Shown here piece by piece: positions 61,343 through 64,000 of a stretch of DNA of 64,000 nt. Within the stretch, counting starts at the first letter, position 1, and each line of letters begins with the position of its first letter. Source of the DNA: JAAZPT01 sp034180455 (GTDB lineage Bacteria > Bacillota > Clostridia > Christensenellales > Aristaeellaceae); assembly GCA_034180455.1 (NCBI GenBank), contig JAXFOG010000006.1, forward strand, positions 62,001-126,000, in the 5' to 3' direction. The translations under genes and the position numbers were made by a program. The notes beneath the pieces were generated by a model, which saw nothing but the letters and a program-made list of their open reading frames with translations, searched no databases and was not told the origin of the DNA.

Positions 61343-62467
61343 ATGGAAAAACAAAAGTACAATATTGAAGACTATATGCTCTGGAGAGGAGATATAGAGC
61401 TTGATAATAAAAATATAAATGAAATTGATGCTCTTATTTTGACGCAAATTGCTTATTTAGATTTTTCTGATGCTTTTGCCGGTAAAGAGTGTGTTCCACT
61501 ACATGAAGCGATAAAAAAAGTTGATAGTAGGCAATACGATAAAGAGATTTTCGTCACAAACAAAAACAGATATAACCTTGCTATTTTAATGGCCGAAACT
61601 CCAAGATTTAAAAACCTAATGCTTAACAACTATGTGAACAACATAGATAAAGATTCAGATATGCAATTCTCTGCTATTAGTTTTGATATTGACAATAAGC
61701 TCACATTTGTTTCTTTTAGAGGTACAGATAGCACTCTGGTAGGATGGAAAGAAGATTTGCAACTTTCTTATACTACTCCTGTTCCAGCACAGGAGGAGTC
61801 AAGTAAATATCTAAATAATATTGCAAAAGGTTTAAAGAAAAAAATAATTATTGCTGGACATAGCAAAGGTGGCAATCTTGCAATTTATTCGGCTATGTTT
61901 GCATATAAAAATACAAAGAAAAAAATATCGCTTATATATTCATTTGATGGTCCAGGCTTTGAAGAGAATATAATTAAAAGTGAAAACTATAAAGAAATTA
62001 GCGATAGAATAAGGCTTTATATTCCACAGAATACAGTCGTGGGAGCTATTTTAAATATTGATTGTATGCAAAAAGTTGTTCAGAGTGATGCTATGGGAAT
62101 AGTACAACATGATGCATTCTCATGGAACTTGATAGGCAATAAATTTATTGAGAGCAAAAGAACGCAAACCAGTATTAAGTTTGGAAATGAATTAGATAAC
62201 TGGTTGTTGAAATATGATAAAATTACCAGAAAGAAATTGATAGGGTTTTTGTTTGATACGCTTGAAGAGTCTGGTGTAGAAACAATAAATGATATAAATT
62301 TGATTTTAAAATCATCAAGTGCATTTTTAGAAGGACTTAACGACCTTGACAAAGAACAAAAAAGTGGATTACTAAGCATGTTAAAACTTATTATTTCATA
62401 TAATGCTGGAAGTGTAACTGAACAAATAAAAGAAAAAAATATTTTTAGTAAATTATTTAATAAATAA
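61343..62467 (+). CDS. Mbeg1-like alpha/beta hydrolase (DUF2974)
   Basis: This 374-residue cytoplasmic protein has the DUF2974 opening (NIEDYMLWRGDIEL; NEIDALILTQIAYLDF) and a lipase-like fold with the nucleophile elbow AGHSKGGN, Ser near residue 174. FVSFRGTDST near 130 is a typical lipase-class segment. The family is uncharacterised biochemically; lipase or esterase activity is inference. It starts one base after the ywlG-like stop. A longer TTG start would overlap that gene. It ends in a bidirectional terminator. Confidence 0.87.
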   Translation: MEKQKYNIEDYMLWRGDIELDNKNINEIDALILTQIAYLDFSDAFAGKECVPLHEAIKKVDSRQYDKEIFVTNKNRYNLAILMAETPRFKNLMLNNYVNNIDKDSDMQFSAISFDIDNKLTFVSFRGTDSTLVGWKEDLQLSYTTPVPAQEESSKYLNNIAKGLKKKIIIAGHSKGGNLAIYSAMFAYKNTKKKISLIYSFDGPGFEENIIKSENYKEISDRIRLYIPQNTVVGAILNIDCMQKVVQSDAMGIVQHDAFSWNLIGNKFIESKRTQTSIKFGNELDNWLLKYDKITRKKLIGFLFDTLEESGVETINDINLILKSSSAFLEGLNDLDKEQKSGLLSMLKLIISYNAGSVTEQIKEKNIFSKLFNK

Positions 62468-62493
62468 AAATGAGGCAATGTCCTCATTTTTAA
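62466..62493. terminator. Bidirectional terminator before the MreB-like gene
   Basis: AAAAATGAGG (62466-62475) pairs with CCTCATTTTT (62482-62491) over a six-base loop between the convergent hydrolase and MreB-like genes. Confidence 0.85.
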
Positions 62494-63521
62494 TTTGATC
62501 CAGCAAAGTCTAAAAAGTTTCTTGTATCGTGTGGATTTTCAAGGGTATAGCCAATTCCTAATATAGTATCATACTGTGGATGATCTGATATGTGAACGTC
62601 AATTCCAAGCTGCTTTTTTACAAATTCACCAAGACCATTTAACAATGATCCTCCTCCACTAAAATATATTCCATTATTATATACTGTAGAAGAATCACCA
62701 GAGTTTAAACTATTTAATATTACTTGAATAAAATTGCATAGTGTATTAGCAGGGCTTTCAAATGAAGAATAGACGTTACTGCTATTTATTCTAAGTTTTA
62801 CAGGAAGATATGTAAGTTTATTTCTTCCATAGACATCAATATAAGGAGAATTAGGATTAGGATACATGCTCCCAATATTCTTTTTTATATTTTCAGCAGT
62901 TACCTCATCCATAAAAAACAATTCCGAACTTACAAAATAATTTATCAACGCTCTAGTAAAACTGTCTCCAGATACTGCTGTATCTAAATTTCTAGAGGTA
63001 TATTCAGCATCAATACCATTTTTACTAAGCAGAACTATATCTGTAGTTCCACCACTTATATCTACAATTAATTTTTTTTGACTTTCTATTTTTATTCCAG
63101 CACCAAGGCATGTAGCAATTGTTTTATCTATTATTTGCGTACGCTTCATACCAACATCAAATAATATTTTGATTAATTCATTTCTATCTCTATTATTTAT
63201 AGATATAGGTAAACATATTATAGCCTTTGGGCGAGAAAACAAACTTCCTTTTTTGATAACTTTTAGAACAGATAGTCTTAAAAGCTCAGCGGCCATATCA
63301 AAATCGATAATCAATCCAGACTGCATTGGTCTAACTACTACTACGTCTTTGAACGCCTTATCAATCATATTATAGGCTTCAGTGCCTATTGCTAATATTT
63401 TTTTTGAACTGCTGTTATAAGCTATAACAGCAGGCTCATCGTATATAATTCCTTTTTCTCTCTCGTATATTAATATATTTGAAGTACCATAATCTATACC
63501 GAGCTCAATTGTAGAAGGCAC
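62490..63521 (-). CDS. MreB-like actin-family protein
   Basis: This 343-residue actin-fold ATPase has phosphate-1 motif GIDYGTSNILIY, the EPAVIAY and VRPMQSGLIIDF segments, phosphate-2 LIVDISGGTTDIVLL near residue 150, and the adenosine motif FSGGGSLLNGL near 290. These match MreB/Mbl shape proteins but with many substitutions (for example DLGTxNT reads DYGTSNI). The start is GTG with GAGGTGA. It is not next to mreC/mreD, so it is probably a paralogue rather than the main rod-shape gene. It follows the ATP-grasp gene by 13 bases in one operon. Confidence 0.83.
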   Translation of the reverse strand: MPSTIELGIDYGTSNILIYEREKGIIYDEPAVIAYNSSSKKILAIGTEAYNMIDKAFKDVVVVRPMQSGLIIDFDMAAELLRLSVLKVIKKGSLFSRPKAIICLPISINNRDRNELIKILFDVGMKRTQIIDKTIATCLGAGIKIESQKKLIVDISGGTTDIVLLSKNGIDAEYTSRNLDTAVSGDSFTRALINYFVSSELFFMDEVTAENIKKNIGSMYPNPNSPYIDVYGRNKLTYLPVKLRINSSNVYSSFESPANTLCNFIQVILNSLNSGDSSTVYNNGIYFSGGGSLLNGLGEFVKKQLGIDVHISDHPQYDTILGIGYTLENPHDTRNFLDFAGSN

Positions 63522-63534
63522 TTTATCACCTCTG

Positions 63535-64000
63535 CTAAATTTCTATAAATTCTCTGAATTCTTTTAAAATACCAATCCCATCAGGATAATGAGCAGCAAA
63601 TTGCGGTACTGCATGACTAGGAAATGAATTTCCTTCAATTAATAAAGGACCGCTATTAGTTACAGCAACATCCCATGCGATAAAGCGCATACTAGGAACA
63701 ATTTTTGAAGCCTCAAGGCACATGCTTTTAATGTCTTCCCAAAACGGAATTGTAAATCCAATTATATCAGTGTTAGTTTTTGGATGAGTTTTAAATGTGT
63801 TTCCTGATTTATCGGCACCCACTGTTAACAATTTTCCACTTGTAAGGTCAACTCTGGCAGCCATGCCACCACAATCAACATTGTCAACCTCTTTACCATT
63901 GCCAATTCTTATAAAGGCATATACTATACCCTGTTTTTTTTCTCCGAGAAGAGTCGCTACTCTAATCGTATTAACAGATGACGGATTTAACTTCATTAGA
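63535..64000 (-). CDS. Sugar-transfer-associated ATP-grasp protein (5' truncated)
   Basis: The C-terminal 155 residues or so of an ATP-grasp enzyme are present; the frame stays open at the window edge, so the start is outside. Seen here: AARVDLTSGKLL, THPKTNTDIIGFTIPFW, then FIAWDVAVTNSGPLLIEGNSFPS, the metal-binding end of the ATP-grasp fold. These match the sugar-transfer-associated group found near polysaccharide genes. Its ligase substrate is unknown. It is immediately upstream of the MreB-like gene. Confidence 0.75.
   Translation of the reverse strand, partial: LMKLNPSSVNTIRVATLLGEKKQGIVYAFIRIGNGKEVDNVDCGGMAARVDLTSGKLLTVGADKSGNTFKTHPKTNTDIIGFTIPFWEDIKSMCLEASKIVPSMRFIAWDVAVTNSGPLLIEGNSFPSHAVPQFAAHYPDGIGILKEFREFIEI

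Overview
The window is a 64 kb, AT-rich (visibly about one-third GC), gene-dense chromosomal stretch of a low-GC Gram-positive bacterium, most likely an anaerobic member of the Clostridia. The evidence is the strong AGGAGG ribosome sites, frequent TTG starts, a Firmicute-type DnaE, the tilS-hpt-ftsH and secDF-recJ-rel-dtd-MBL-hemZ gene orders, a class A RNase P RNA, a SAM-I riboswitch, a CIRCE element, VanW and bacterial SH3 wall proteins, and no outer-membrane genes. A species cannot be named from the sequence alone. No transposase, integrase gene, prophage or CRISPR array was found; this is mostly core chromosome.

Layout. 1-4.3 kb: a helicase-loader fragment, a cysteine-less ArsC-like protein and dnaE. 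4.3-15.5 kb: a secreted serine hydrolase, guaB, rarA, an SH3-VanW wall protein, tilS, hpt, ftsH and a membrane VanW protein. 15.6-18.5 kb: pyk, then metK under a SAM-I riboswitch. 18.5-24.7 kb (mostly minus strand): a proline-rich peptidoglycan-binding protein, a small unknown protein, and a polysaccharide operon (polymerase, two glycosyltransferases, flippase) that ends in a stand-alone riboflavin kinase. 24.8-26.8 kb: groES-groEL behind a variant CIRCE. 26.9-30 kb (minus): pgsA, a strongly altered GMP-synthase-like gene, galM. 30.1-30.8 kb: a small alarmone synthetase. 30.9-37.7 kb (minus): an operon of murA, a J-domain-like TPR protein, a secreted solute-binding protein, galK and a GH65 phosphorylase. 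37.8-48.6 kb: a coiled-coil membrane protein, rnpB, a small membrane protein, secD-secF, recJ, rel, dtd, an MBL hydrolase and hemZ. 48.7-56.4 kb: glpK, tRNA-Pro(GGG), a nucleoside-type ABC transporter, radC, a YdcF-like protein and rsmG. 56.4-64 kb: a secreted SH3 protein, uvrC, a SpoU methyltransferase, a ywlG-like gene, an Mbeg1-like hydrolase, an MreB-like protein and a truncated ATP-grasp gene.

Themes. Purine and alarmone metabolism recurs (guaB, hpt, a GuaA-like gene, two (p)ppGpp enzymes, a nucleoside ABC transporter with a PurBox-like inverted repeat). Cell-envelope functions are also abundant (two VanW proteins, two SH3 proteins, murA, a polysaccharide operon, an MreB-like protein). 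Promoters of the TTGACA-N17-TATAAT type and factor-independent terminators are clear at many gene borders and let transcription units be drawn with fair confidence.

The best candidates for something undescribed are proteins that keep a fold but lose the defining residues: the GuaA-like protein (glutaminase His and XMP-site motifs gone, ATP-PPase loop kept), the ArsC-like protein without cysteines, and the J-domain-like protein without HPD. Candidate cis elements are a symmetric CIRCE variant, the PurBox-like inverted repeat, and paired ATTGCATGCT repeats between uvrC and a SpoU methyltransferase gene.
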